This document shows positions 16,101 to 23,745 of a DNA stretch of 44,044 nt, one piece after another (the stretch's first letter is position 1; the number at the start of each line of letters is the position of its first letter). The DNA lies in NCBI GenBank assembly GCA_029262175.1, contig JAJCZV010000043.1:1-44044 (forward strand), written 5' to 3'. The notes under the pieces are model-generated. The model had not been told where the DNA came from and did no database searches. It saw nothing but the letters and a program-made list of their open reading frames with translations. Source of the stretch: Gemmatimonadota bacterium (lineage in GTDB: Bacteria; Gemmatimonadota; Gemmatimonadetes; Palauibacterales; Palauibacteraceae). The position numbers and the translations under genes were made by a program.

Positions 16101-16680
16101 GCGCCCGCCAGCGGATGTCGCGCATCACCGAGAGCACCCGTTCCATGGCGCCCGGCGCCATCTTCCAACCCACCAAGCCATACCGGCGGGTGAGGGCGAC
16201 CGCGCCCTCGTCTCGATCACGTAGCGCGTCAGCGAGCACTTCGCGGACGACCTCGGTCTGCTGCATTTCGGTCTCGCGCGGATCGAGAATCCGAAAGTTG
16301 GGGTCGATCCCGAGACGGAGCGCGTATTCACGAAGAAGCTCCGCGGCGAACCCGTGGATGGTTCCCACCGTGGCCCGTTCGAGTTCCCACCTGATGCGTC
16401 CTTCGGGGTCGAGTGGTTCAATCGAACTCCGAAGCTTGTCCTTGAGATCGTGGGCCGCCTTCTCCGTAAAGGTGATGGCGGCGATCTCTTCCATCGAAAT
16501 CGGATGGGGACACGGTTGGACCGGTACGCCCGTCTGGCTTCGACCGACGTCGAGACCCAAGGACCAAAGAATTTTGCCCACGACCGTCGTCGTTTTGCCC
16601 GTCCCCGCCGAGGCGGAAAGGAGCGTGTCGCCGTCGGCGGTGATGGCCTGGACCTGCTCGTCCGTCCACCGGGGGCTCAC
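13186..16680 (-). CDS. addA: AddA-like UvrD-family helicase/nuclease
   Basis: A 1164-residue protein with superfamily 1A helicase motifs: Walker A SASAGTGKTT (about 22-31), motif Ia AITFTEKAAHDLK, TVGTIHGF, Walker B LLIIDEFQDTDW (about 299-310), motif III GDPKQSIYRFRGAD (about 361-374) and VTLSTVHAAKGLEWPIVV. The C-terminal PD-(D/E)XK nuclease has GTLIHGVLERI, the catalytic VIDFKTH (D1107-K1109) and YEIQTTAYREA. By family it unwinds and resects double-strand breaks together with AddB for RecA loading. The GTG start overlaps the addB-like stop (GTGA), giving an addB-addA operon. A 15-bp repeat encodes a charged insert between motifs II and III. Confidence 0.9.
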   Translation of the reverse strand: MSPRWTDEQVQAITADGDTLLSASAGTGKTTTVVGKILWSLGLDVGRSQTGVPVQPCPHPISMEEIAAITFTEKAAHDLKDKLRSSIEPLDPEGRIRWELERATVGTIHGFAAELLREYALRLGIDPNFRILDPRETEMQQTEVVREVLADALRDRDEGAVALTRRYGLVGWKMAPGAMERVLSVMRDIRWRAHQFETWSHPLESGRYTRTLDRDGLRERARFAGAWSDDPEEAVLDEVGLELADALYRLGRASVGGWLTWLEKENGRDFDSLILDARRLLTRPEATEARDAIRDRFRLLIIDEFQDTDWAQWEIAKAMAGIDDPPDGPERGAGDERGGHERGDDQRGDDERHGPRLFLVGDPKQSIYRFRGADIDVWNAARKVIDASGRSLVLSWNFRSEPRLVDFVNRVASRALEETAKPLEQSAPNSVVHYDPLRSARSASPTSGLEWLAIDAAGNVAERRNEEARSVASRIRHLLGTATVVDPDDGTARPCAAGDIAVLARRNDDLTVLEPALRAYDIPFYNTATSGLAEQQEVLDLVTTLRLIDNRYDDLRAFAFLRSPFVGLRDEVLVRIGLYGAAGGSFLDKGAAYSRAVEDGTERWFEAPESPHVDAIERGALREGLAALREAHSLADRVDHAEVLETLLTRTGYRLHLLIREGAAESLANIERFLALLDEYRHLTLGRFLALWERWGERDLGIPQARLFSSGDDVVTLSTVHAAKGLEWPIVVMVGTEAPLAEARRFVGAHWTDPALGPVLLPRTAERGPRAELALSRRLEQERAEEARLLYVAATRARDRLIVSAPTEDPKQGFASWLAPELESAREIHQVSELAPETDTDDHRREAPAATVVDEHTGTGPQLDAFGGDAAARRQLDLFGSASRTKEESELPDGFVIIRRGGAAVQTSFGRPPVTLAWLDGLEAVEWPVTARDLVSQPRPRVGSATERMMRERDRPAWVRRYLHGVLDPTDFLPTAVDGAGLPAKTRGTLIHGVLERIAEEEELGRVLEETIASLDLADLESTLAPGSSYRDALEREIAEVVRSPEWRWYIEGEHHRELPFLHLSPDGWLQGAFDLYRPGGPAPTQQASLFGNPSEDGVGESPWVIDFKTHRAPASELEAIAREYEIQTTAYREAAVALDPRGEVEPRIGLHFTHPNVALEVTG
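15626..15685. repeat. 15-bp minisatellite inside the addA-like gene
   Basis: Four imperfect 15-base units (15626-15640, 15641-15655, 15656-15670, 15671-15685), each beginning CGCT, are in frame. They encode a charged Gly/Asp/Glu/Arg tract at about residues 330-354 (RGDDQ, RGDDE and similar), between helicase motifs II and III. The tract probably forms a surface loop and may vary in length between strains. Confidence 0.85.
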
Positions 16681-19600
16681 GAGACCTCCTCGGGGGCCGG
16701 TCGCGGTGTCGAGACCGAGACGCTTCGCGCACCGGGCAGGCCGCTCGGAACGACCAAGTCAAACCGCGTTCCGGCCGAGACGCGGGCGATCGATCGGCTC
16801 ACATCGGCGCCGTGCTGCCAATCGCGCAGGGCAGTCGATCCCGCCTGCACGGCTTCGAATGCTCCGGACCGCACGCGGTGGGGAATCATGCGGGCTAGCT
16901 CCAGGGCGGGCTCAATGTCCGCGGGCTTTCGCCGAGCGCGGTTGGCAGGGGCTCGGACTGTTCGGTACACGCCCGCGGTGGCCGTCCCCAGACCCAATCG
17001 TTCGACCGCGGCCATGTAAAGCGCGTTCTGTAAGGCCGCCCCATCATCGAAGGCGCGCGGGCTCGGCGCGGAGGTCGCGCCGCCGCTCTTGTAGTCGACG
17101 ATGCGAAGCCGGTCGTCGGTCGGTCCTCCGATGCGATCGACGCGGTCGATCCGTCCGCCGAGGAGTAACGCGTGCTCCACGCCATCGCGGCCACGACCCG
17201 AAAGATCGGCCGGACCGAGATCCGAGCGACGACCGAACGCGAGCTCCACGGCCATCGGCTCGCCCACATCGCGTTGCCCCAGCTCCCAGTCGAGAAAGTC
17301 TCGTACCTGACCGCGCAGCTCGTCGCGAGTGGCGGCCCACACGTGCGGGAGTCCGACCCACCGATCCTGGGCGGCTTCGTATCGGTTACAGACTTCCTCG
17401 TAGATACGCTCGAATCGCCGGTGAGCTGCCGAGCCAGGCCCGCTTCCCTGAAGTTCCTCCGAAGAGATCTTCGAATAGAAGCGTTCGAGTACTTCATGTA
17501 CGAGCCCGCCGATCGTCAGTCGATTGGCTTCGTCCTCGGCCTCCCGAGTCTGCGATAGTCCCAACACACGTTCGATCAGAAAATCGAAGGGCCGCCTTCC
17601 GTATTGCTCGAGCTGCGAGGCGGACCACTCCCGGTCGGTGGGGAAGCGCGATGCAAGCAAGGCAAGGACGGCGGGATCTCGAAGCTCTCCGTTCCAGGGC
17701 GTCGGCCGCTCCGACAGGGGGCGCTCGTTCGCAAACAAGGCGGCCGCTTCCGCGACAAGCGTTTGGAGCCCCGTATCCACGGCCTGTATTGAGAGCCCGC
17801 TTTGGACAAACGGATCGAGACCTCCGCAGCGCAGTTCATCGGCGAAGGCCGACAGCGCGGCTCGCTGGAGCGCCTCGGGAGCGGGGGTCGCGAAAATGTC
17901 GGTCTCTTCTCTGCGTCGCGACGCGATAAAGCGAACGACTTCGGTCTCGAGAAGTTCGCTCCGTGTGACGGGCGCATCGTTTGGGCCCAGGACGGCTCGG
18001 CGCGTGCGCGGCAACTCGTTGCGGCGCTCATGTACGGGGACGAACAGCGAGGGCAGCCGGGGAACCCCGTTCGAGTCCGCCGTCCAGTAGGTCACGGTCA
18101 CGTGCGCGGACCCGGCGCAGGCGCGCCACAGTCGGCGCTCGCGCTCGATGCGCACGTCACGGGTCGAGAGCGGGACCCCCGCTCCGCTCAGCACGCCACG
18201 CTCCCGTTCGGTAAAGAGTCCGCCGGCGTAGGAACGGGGGAACACGCCATCGTTCGCGTGGATCAGAAACGTGCGTTTGAACGGCGTCAGCGGCGCCTCG
18301 TGCGCCTCCAGAACTTGGACAGCGCGCTGCAACGGGGTAGAGAGGGCGATTTCATTGGAGCCCAGCGCGCGACTCAGGCGCTGGTACCACTCGCCGGGTT
18401 CCATCGTCTCTCTCGTGGCCGTCAGGAGTTCGCGCCACTCGCGCAGCAGACTCTCGACGGCCAGGACTCCACGCTGATCGAGACGCACCACGTCCCATCG
18501 TTCTTCCACCGCATCGCACACGTGATCGCGAAGACCGAAGGGCTCGCCGCGCAGAAGGCGCCGCGTGAGTTCGACCCACGCTTCTTCGCTACGCGAAACG
18601 CTTAGGTCGGTTGCGCGTTTTGCGAACGATTTGAAGGACGGTATGTCTCGTCGAAGTGCCTCTTCCGTGATACCGGCGCGCGCCAAGACCCACCCGCGAT
18701 CCGATTGGATTTCGTCAAGCAGTCGCTCGAGACCTTCGATCCAATCCTCGAGGCTTTCGGGCCTCGACCGTGTGGAGAGAAAATCGAGGGCCCGGACGTC
18801 GACGTTGGAGTCGAGATAGGGGCTTTTTAGCACCGGTCGAAGCGAGGCCCATGTCCAGTTTTCGGCCGCCGCTTCGAACAGAGCGAGCAACGCGCGCAGC
18901 GCGGGAACCTCCCCCAACGGCGATCGAATCCGGGCCGTGCTCGGAACACCGGCGCGCCGAAGGGCCTCCCGGATTCGCCGCGTATCCTCCCGTCCCGAAC
19001 GTGCGATGACCGCCACTTCGTGGGGCTCGACCTCTCCAGCGAGAAGAAGTTCTTTGATCGATCGCGCGACCCACGTCGCCTCTCGGACCGCGTCGGGTGC
19101 CGGCTGCACATCGACCCTCGGTCGCGAGCCGCTGGAGGCGATGTCCTCGACTCCATCGGCCAAGCGCTCCCACTCGCCGGGATCGGCTTCGTACGGGACG
19201 TAAACGCGGGTCTCTACGTCGCGCTGCGCGGACAACGCCTCGAACAGACGCGTTCGCCCGCGCAACGAAGTCACGCCATACACGTGAAGCCGTCCTGCAG
19301 AACTCACGGCACGCCTGAGGGCGCCCGAGGCGATGCGGTTGGCGATCTTCGCGCTGACCGATCGCGGATCAAATCGGTCACCGGTTTCGACCTCGGACAG
19401 ATATCGCCGATAGGTGTCGCTCAACCACCGGTTGCGTCTCCCGGTGAAATCCCCGCCGGGGAGTCGCGACAGCGCGGCTTCGAGCTCGTCGGGCGAAACC
19501 CCTTCGGGAAGAAGTTCAGACAAGGTCCGGTCGATCATGTGGCTGCGACCGGGCCCGCTGCCTTCATCGAACTCGTGGTCTCGGGCCGCGCGCGAAGCGA

Positions 19601-19886
19601 TCCGGGCCAGCAGTAAGCGCCCGGCAAGGGGACCAAGCGGGCGTCCTTCGATCTCGAACCGTCGGGGAAGCTCGGAAAGAAAGGAAAAAGGTGGCGCGAA
19701 CCAACCCTTCAGGCCGCGCGCTTCGGCCGCCTCTAGGAGCAGGTCCCGTTGGGTTCGATGAGCCAGCCAGAGGTGCGAAGGGTGTTGAGCAATGAGCGAA
19801 GGCTCATCGAGCTCGTCGAGAAAGCGAGACACGCAGGCCTGCCAAAGCGCCGCGTTCGAGTCGGAGCGAACCACCGTGAGGGGCAT
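16677..19886 (-). CDS. addB: AddB-like helicase-fold/PD-(D/E)XK nuclease protein
   Basis: A 1069-residue protein starting at ATG 19884-19886 (MPLTVVRSDSNAALWQ). The frame stays open further upstream but would run across the next gene's leader, and that extension has no family character. The N-terminal region resembles the helicase-like fold of AddB (HLWLAHRTQRDLLLEAA, then PFSFLSELPRRFE). The C-terminus is a nuclease with GGLVHEVLERFY and the catalytic IVDYKSGG (D931, K933). No Walker A motif is visible, and the C-terminal cysteines that hold an iron-sulphur cluster in Bacillus AddB are absent. It overlaps addA by four bases and would form the partner subunit. Confidence 0.82.
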   Translation of the reverse strand: MPLTVVRSDSNAALWQACVSRFLDELDEPSLIAQHPSHLWLAHRTQRDLLLEAAEARGLKGWFAPPFSFLSELPRRFEIEGRPLGPLAGRLLLARIASRAARDHEFDEGSGPGRSHMIDRTLSELLPEGVSPDELEAALSRLPGGDFTGRRNRWLSDTYRRYLSEVETGDRFDPRSVSAKIANRIASGALRRAVSSAGRLHVYGVTSLRGRTRLFEALSAQRDVETRVYVPYEADPGEWERLADGVEDIASSGSRPRVDVQPAPDAVREATWVARSIKELLLAGEVEPHEVAVIARSGREDTRRIREALRRAGVPSTARIRSPLGEVPALRALLALFEAAAENWTWASLRPVLKSPYLDSNVDVRALDFLSTRSRPESLEDWIEGLERLLDEIQSDRGWVLARAGITEEALRRDIPSFKSFAKRATDLSVSRSEEAWVELTRRLLRGEPFGLRDHVCDAVEERWDVVRLDQRGVLAVESLLREWRELLTATRETMEPGEWYQRLSRALGSNEIALSTPLQRAVQVLEAHEAPLTPFKRTFLIHANDGVFPRSYAGGLFTERERGVLSGAGVPLSTRDVRIERERRLWRACAGSAHVTVTYWTADSNGVPRLPSLFVPVHERRNELPRTRRAVLGPNDAPVTRSELLETEVVRFIASRRREETDIFATPAPEALQRAALSAFADELRCGGLDPFVQSGLSIQAVDTGLQTLVAEAAALFANERPLSERPTPWNGELRDPAVLALLASRFPTDREWSASQLEQYGRRPFDFLIERVLGLSQTREAEDEANRLTIGGLVHEVLERFYSKISSEELQGSGPGSAAHRRFERIYEEVCNRYEAAQDRWVGLPHVWAATRDELRGQVRDFLDWELGQRDVGEPMAVELAFGRRSDLGPADLSGRGRDGVEHALLLGGRIDRVDRIGGPTDDRLRIVDYKSGGATSAPSPRAFDDGAALQNALYMAAVERLGLGTATAGVYRTVRAPANRARRKPADIEPALELARMIPHRVRSGAFEAVQAGSTALRDWQHGADVSRSIARVSAGTRFDLVVPSGLPGARSVSVSTPRPAPEEVS

Positions 19887-20187
19887 ATGCTCGCAGAAAC
19901 TACGGCGGCTGCGATGCCCGCGCAGCGCGGCTGATACGCGATTGATGCCTGGTTGTGACCGCCCCCGAGACTGGTAGTCACCTCGGGCCCTCACCTTGCC
20001 CTTCATGATCCCGGATTCGGGTCGCATTGGGGCCCGATGGGCTGTCCGGAGGTCGGGAAGTCCCGTCCTTACCGGCATTTGGCAAAACCGAAGCCCAAAG
20101 CTCGTAAGTGTCGACTTGAGCGCGCTTTGCGAGAAAATGGGCATTCCCCCGTGGTCGCGGGCTACGTGGGAGGAGAGGGAGGACCGA
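19887..20187. other. divergent intergenic region, addB-like/H-NOX-fold genes
   Basis: These 301 bases separate the minus-strand addB-like start from the plus-strand H-NOX-fold start and should hold both promoters. A 6-bp dyad, CCCGAG (19964-19969) with CTCGGG (19982-19987), is present. A purine-rich ribosome site, AGGAGAGGGAGG, occurs just before 20188. No gene-like frame with family character was recognised, and no ECF-type AACCTT-N14-CGT element was found. Confidence 0.5.
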
Positions 20188-20697
20188 ATGGATGGGAAGC
20201 TTCTTGGACTTGTTCGGAGCACCGTGATCGACCAGTACGGCCACGAGCTTTGGGAGTCGCTCGCTCGGCCCTGCGGAGCGGAAGACACGCCGTCGGATTC
20301 ATTGGCCGCGTGGCTTGGACGTGAGACCGTTCCGACGCTCAGCGACACGTACCCCAGTCTTTTCGATCGCCACGACAATCTTGCCAGCTTCATTCGCGGG
20401 CTCGGTGACGATCTTCCTGCCGTTAAGTCGGCAGAGGACCACGCGAGCGTCTCCGTGTCCTTGCGTCACACCACGGCGCCCGACGGTTCGATTCTGCTGC
20501 GCATCAACGCCGAATGTTCGCTCTGTTCGCTGATCCAGGGAGTGATCGCGGGTGCGGCGATTCACTATGGCGAGCAGGCATTGATTGGCGAACTGAAGAG
20601 CCCGCGGCGGGGGGACAACGCCTGCGTCTTGAACATTGACATCGGTGGAGAAGGAACAGGGATCGGCGCACCGGATCTTGAACTCGCCGTTATCTAG
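20188..20697 (+). CDS. H-NOX-fold (heme NO-binding-like) protein lacking heme ligands
   Basis: A 169-residue protein starting at ATG 20188 behind AGGAGAGGGAGG. It follows the H-NOX pattern along its length. MDGKLLGLVRSTVIDQYGHE aligns with the start of bacterial H-NOX, GRETVPTLSDTYPSLFDRH aligns with the GRQxxxxFSExFPxxF region, and LIQGVIAGAAIHYGE aligns with the final helix. The proximal histidine (in DEVH of Thermoanaerobacter H-NOX) corresponds to L76 in GDDL, and the Y-x-S-x-R propionate motif corresponds to I106-x-A108-x-C110. About 25-40 residues of the N-terminal helical subdomain are also missing. It is therefore unlikely to bind heme in the usual way. The gene stands alone; a V4R/hydrocarbon-binding-type relative is a possible alternative. 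Confidence 0.7.
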   Translation: MDGKLLGLVRSTVIDQYGHELWESLARPCGAEDTPSDSLAAWLGRETVPTLSDTYPSLFDRHDNLASFIRGLGDDLPAVKSAEDHASVSVSLRHTTAPDGSILLRINAECSLCSLIQGVIAGAAIHYGEQALIGELKSPRRGDNACVLNIDIGGEGTGIGAPDLELAVI

Positions 20698-20722
20698 ACT
20701 TCCTCTCGGCCAGCCCTCTCGG

Positions 20723-20764
20723 TAGTCAGTCCTCCGGTGTAGCTAGTCAGTCCTCAGGCGTAGG
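20723..20764. repeat. 21-bp tandem duplication at the histidine phosphatase 3' end
   Basis: Two adjacent 21-base units (20723-20743 and 20744-20764) match at 18 of 21 positions. The right-hand unit contains the last codons and stop of the minus-strand phosphatase gene. The left-hand unit repeats them in frame, including a second TGA, so the downstream copy would read LATPED then stop. Confidence 0.88.
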
Positions 20765-21289
20765 CGCACCGTACTTCAGGTGAAGTAGGTGCGCCTCGCC
20801 ATCCGAGGTCAGCCTCACAACAAGCAAATCGTCGTACTGGTACTCCGGTATCTCGGGGACAGTGACCACGCCTAGCGCTTTCGCGAGCGCGGGGACCGTA
20901 TTGCTGTGCCCGACGACGACGGCGACCTCGTACGTCGCGGTCTTCAGGCGCTCCGCCAATCCCTCCACATCTCTCGCGTCGACGACCTCCGCTTCAAGTC
21001 CGAATCGCGCTGCGATCGGTGCGGCCGTAGCCTGCGTGCGCAGAAACTGAGACGCAAAGACCACCTCGACCGGCCATTTGCTGAGGACGTGCGCCAGGGT
21101 CGCCGCGCGGGCCTGACCGGCCGTCGTTAGATCGGGGTCGTCACCTTCTTGCTTTTCCGCATGACGAGCCAACACCACATAGCGATCGTCATCGGAGTAG
21201 GTTCCGGCGGCGAAGGCAGTCGGGAGGGCGACTGCCAAGATCGCGAGTCCGGCAACGAAGATCAGTGCGAGACGGACGGCCTTACGCAT
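20747..21289 (-). CDS. exported histidine phosphatase (phosphoglycerate mutase-like) family protein
   Basis: A 180-residue protein from ATG 21287-21289, with an upstream in-frame alternative 17 codons earlier. A signal peptide or membrane anchor (MRKAVRLALIFVAGLAILAVALPTAFA, shown only by its features: basic start then 20 hydrophobic residues) precedes the catalytic YVVLARHAEK with R42-H43. FLRT (R84) and VVVGHSN (H128) complete the phosphate pocket of the histidine phosphatase superfamily. H43 would form the phospho-enzyme. The export signal places it outside the cytoplasm, unlike SixA. The substrate is unknown. It is convergent with the H-NOX-fold gene and divergent from the beta-CASP gene. 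Confidence 0.86.
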   Translation of the reverse strand: MRKAVRLALIFVAGLAILAVALPTAFAAGTYSDDDRYVVLARHAEKQEGDDPDLTTAGQARAATLAHVLSKWPVEVVFASQFLRTQATAAPIAARFGLEAEVVDARDVEGLAERLKTATYEVAVVVGHSNTVPALAKALGVVTVPEIPEYQYDDLLVVRLTSDGEAHLLHLKYGAPTPED

Positions 21290-21294
21290 TGCTT

Positions 21295-21320
21295 GAACCT
21301 TATGTATATCGGTGGCGTTA
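21295..21320 (+). promoter_or_regulatory. candidate ECF-type promoter of the beta-CASP gene
   Basis: GAACCTT (21295-21301) and CGTTA (21316-21320) have 16 bases between AACC and CGT. This is the same arrangement as at the sigma operon and divergent DUF4097 promoters. It lies in the divergent intergenic region about 50 bases before the start codon. Confidence 0.5.
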
Positions 21321-21370
21321 TCTGAGCGACGCCGCGACAACGCGGCGGCGAACGATCAAAAAGGATGCAG

Positions 21371-22774
21371 ATGAACATCGAGTTTTGGGGTGCTGCGCGC
21401 ACCGTGACCGGGTCGATGCACCTCGTGGAAGCCAATGGTCGCCGCATCCTTTTGGATTGTGGAATATACCATGGTCGCCGCAAGAAGGCCTACGAGCGCA
21501 ACAAGAACCTACCCTTCGACGCCGAGTCGATCGACGCGGTGATCCTATCGCACGCCCACATTGATCACAGCGGTAACCTCCCGACGCTGATCCGCTCGGG
21601 ATACAAGGGTGAAATCTACAGCACGTCGGCGACCCGAGACTTGGCCGCTCATATGCTCCTCGATTCCGCCCATATTCAGGAGAGCGATGCGCGACGCGAG
21701 AACCGTTATCGACAGAAGGCGGGCAAGACGCTATTCGAGCCGCTCTATGTCGAAGACGATGCCATCGAAACGCTCGAACGCTTTATCACGATTCCTTACG
21801 AGCAGCCGCACCAGGTGTTCCCCGGCATCCAGGTGAGCTTCATCGAAGCCGGACACATGTTGGGTTCGGCCAGCGTGGCCCTCGACGTCGACGAAGTCGG
21901 GCAGACGCGTCGCCTCGTGTTCAGCGGGGACATCGGTCGCAAAGGCATCCCCATCCTTCGTGACCCACGGACCTTCGCGAACGCGGACTACGTCATCATG
22001 GAGAGCACGTACGGGTCGCGCGACCATGACCGAGCTGAAGAGTCGCAGGACTATCTATACCGAACGGTCAACCGGTGCTGTAGAAAGGGCGGAAAACTCC
22101 TCATCCCGTCCTTTGCTGTCGGTCGAACTCAGGAGCTCGCGTACCGCCTCAATCTGATGTGGGAAGCGGGCGAGCTGCCGCCCATCGACGTGTACGTCGA
22201 CACGCCATTGGGCGTGAAGGCCACCGACGTTTACAAGCTTCATCCTGAGTGCTACGACGCGCAGATGCTTCGACAGATGGAGGTCGAGAAGGATGGCGAC
22301 CCGCTGGGTTTCGAACGCCTTACGTATACCAGAAGCGCGGACGAGTCACGTGCGCTCAACGATCTCGATGGAGCGGCGATCATTATCGCACCATCGGGCA
22401 TGTGCACGGGCGGACGGATCATGCATCACCTGATTCATCACGGCGGCAAGACAGACACGACAATCTTTTTTGTCGGGTATCAAGCGAATGGCACCACCGG
22501 GCGCAAGATCTTGGAGGGAGCAAAGAAGGTGCGGATCTACGGGACAGAGTACCCGATCCGCGCCAAGATTCGGAAGGGGGCTTCCTACAGTGCCCATGCG
22601 GGGCGCAAAGAGCTGATCGACTGGGCCGAGACGGTTCTCGACAAGGGTTCCCCCAAGCGATTCTTTCTTGTCCACGGCGAAGAGGACGCGGCGCGATCTC
22701 TGGCCGGTGAGCTCACGGGAAGAGGCTTCCCGAGCGTCGAGGTCCCCGAGCGCGGCAGCCGTTACGAACTCTAG
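21371..22774 (+). CDS. beta-CASP metallo-beta-lactamase-fold RNA hydrolase (YSH1/CPSF-like)
   Basis: A 467-residue protein. ATG 21371 is preferred because AAGGA ends six bases upstream; an ATG two codons earlier sits directly on that site. The metallo-beta-lactamase core has ILSHAHIDHSGNLP (H61-x-H63-x-D65-H66), EAGHMLGSAS and VFSGDIG. The beta-CASP insertion has MESTYGSRDH, PSGMCTGGR and the final SAHAGRKEL histidine. This combination defines the CPSF73/YSH1-like ribonuclease family. Bacterial members are predicted RNA endo/exonucleases distinct from RNase J. The stop is shared with the convergent LOG gene through CTAG. A candidate ECF-type promoter lies upstream. Confidence 0.92.
   Translation: MNIEFWGAARTVTGSMHLVEANGRRILLDCGIYHGRRKKAYERNKNLPFDAESIDAVILSHAHIDHSGNLPTLIRSGYKGEIYSTSATRDLAAHMLLDSAHIQESDARRENRYRQKAGKTLFEPLYVEDDAIETLERFITIPYEQPHQVFPGIQVSFIEAGHMLGSASVALDVDEVGQTRRLVFSGDIGRKGIPILRDPRTFANADYVIMESTYGSRDHDRAEESQDYLYRTVNRCCRKGGKLLIPSFAVGRTQELAYRLNLMWEAGELPPIDVYVDTPLGVKATDVYKLHPECYDAQMLRQMEVEKDGDPLGFERLTYTRSADESRALNDLDGAAIIIAPSGMCTGGRIMHHLIHHGGKTDTTIFFVGYQANGTTGRKILEGAKKVRIYGTEYPIRAKIRKGASYSAHAGRKELIDWAETVLDKGSPKRFFLVHGEEDAARSLAGELTGRGFPSVEVPERGSRYEL
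22771..22774. other. CTAG shared stop of convergent beta-CASP and LOG genes
   Basis: CTAG gives TAG to the plus-strand gene (22772-22774) and TAG to the minus-strand gene (complement of 22771-22773). This is the second case in the window of a palindromic tail-to-tail stop overlap. Confidence 0.95.
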
Positions 22775-23481
22775 GGCCCGTTGAACTCGGCCAAGCTCGC
22801 CGCGATGATTGCGCACGCCTCCGAGATGTCGCCCACGCAATGAGGGATCTCCAAGTCGGCTGGCGACGCCAGCTGGGGATCGCTGCTGAGCATGTGCTGT
22901 TTCGCCCAGCGTGAGAAGTCCATCCACATGTCGCCGATCAAAATCAGTGGCACGTCGTTGACGTGACGAACTTGAAGGAGCTGCCAAATGAGCGCGGTCT
23001 CCAGGGTCGTTCCGATTCCGCCGGGGACTACGATGAAGGCGCTCGATAGACGAACGAAGTGATGAAGGCGGGAGAAGAAGGTTCGGTGGTGGTAGATCTT
23101 CTCGACGAACGGGTTGGGTTCCTCTTCGTGCTGGAGCTCGATCGGTAGACCGAACGACCGCGTCCTGTTGCTAGGGTCGCCGAGTTTCGCGCCTTCGTTG
23201 GCCGCTTGCATGAGCCCAGGACCGCCGCCGGTGACGATGTCGCAGCCCATCTTCGAAAGTTCGCGGGCCAGATCGCGGACCTCCTCGTACACCCCATCGC
23301 CAGGCCGGAGCCGTGACGATCCGAATATCGTGACGCGATAGTACTTCGGCTTCGGCGGTCGGATACGGGCAAGTTCGTTTGCAACGCTCCAGAGGTCGTA
23401 AAGGGCGTCTTCCAGGACTTCGACGACCTCTTCTCCAGCAGTAACTGTTGGTTTGTTCCGCGAGCCTCGCCCCTCACTCAT
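22771..23481 (-). CDS. LOG-family (TIGR00730-like) Rossmann-fold protein
   Basis: A 236-residue protein with the LOG/'lysine decarboxylase-like' nucleotide site: VTIFGSSR, then TGGGPGLMQAANEGA, then the signature P153-G-G-I-G-T-T-L-E161. By family it would be a nucleoside 5'-monophosphate phosphoribohydrolase (as in cytokinin-activating LOG) or a related nucleotide-binding protein. The longer N-terminal helical extension (residues 1-45) and the internal FFSRLHHFVRLSSAFIVV segment fit the larger bacterial LOG subfamily. The substrate is not determined. ATG 23481 has a GGTGAGA ribosome-site-like stretch just upstream. Confidence 0.87.
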   Translation of the reverse strand: MSEGRGSRNKPTVTAGEEVVEVLEDALYDLWSVANELARIRPPKPKYYRVTIFGSSRLRPGDGVYEEVRDLARELSKMGCDIVTGGGPGLMQAANEGAKLGDPSNRTRSFGLPIELQHEEEPNPFVEKIYHHRTFFSRLHHFVRLSSAFIVVPGGIGTTLETALIWQLLQVRHVNDVPLILIGDMWMDFSRWAKQHMLSSDPQLASPADLEIPHCVGDISEACAIIAASLAEFNGP

Positions 23482-23745
23482 TTCTCACCCGTTTCTTCGT
23501 TGGCGGTCGGTTGGATCCCAAAAGCGGCCGGAAACATACGCAGCGCCGCAATTTGTTGCTTTTCGTGGGGTTACGGCCGGTCCCGAGGGCCCAGCGAGGG
23601 GGAACCCAGCGGTGTGATCCGCCTGTAACTCCTGCGATGATGGCCGGTTAGGTCCGGTGGGCGACGATGAGAGGCGTTCTCCGCTGGTGCGTACGATCCG
23701 TGCAATACAAGGCGGACCTTAGAGAACGGCCGAGGTGACGCATTC
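23482..23745. other. divergent intergenic region, LOG/ABC transporter
   Basis: This 264-bp region separates the divergent LOG and ABC ATPase starts. Both promoters should lie here. No strong dyad, hairpin terminator, tRNA or ECF-type AACCTT element was recognised. Confidence 0.4.

Noticed and set aside
16115..17929. 604-codon plus-strand frame across the addB/addA junction
   Set aside because: Arg/Pro/Ser-rich composition without domains, antisense to two well-supported genes.
20085..20105. AAACC followed by CGT upstream of the H-NOX-fold gene
   Set aside because: The spacing is 13 bases and not 16, and the TT after AACC is missing.
19887..20393. N-terminal extension of the AddB-like protein into the H-NOX-fold gene
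   Set aside because: It would overlap the H-NOX-fold gene on the opposite strand and has no AddB-like sequence before MPLTVV.
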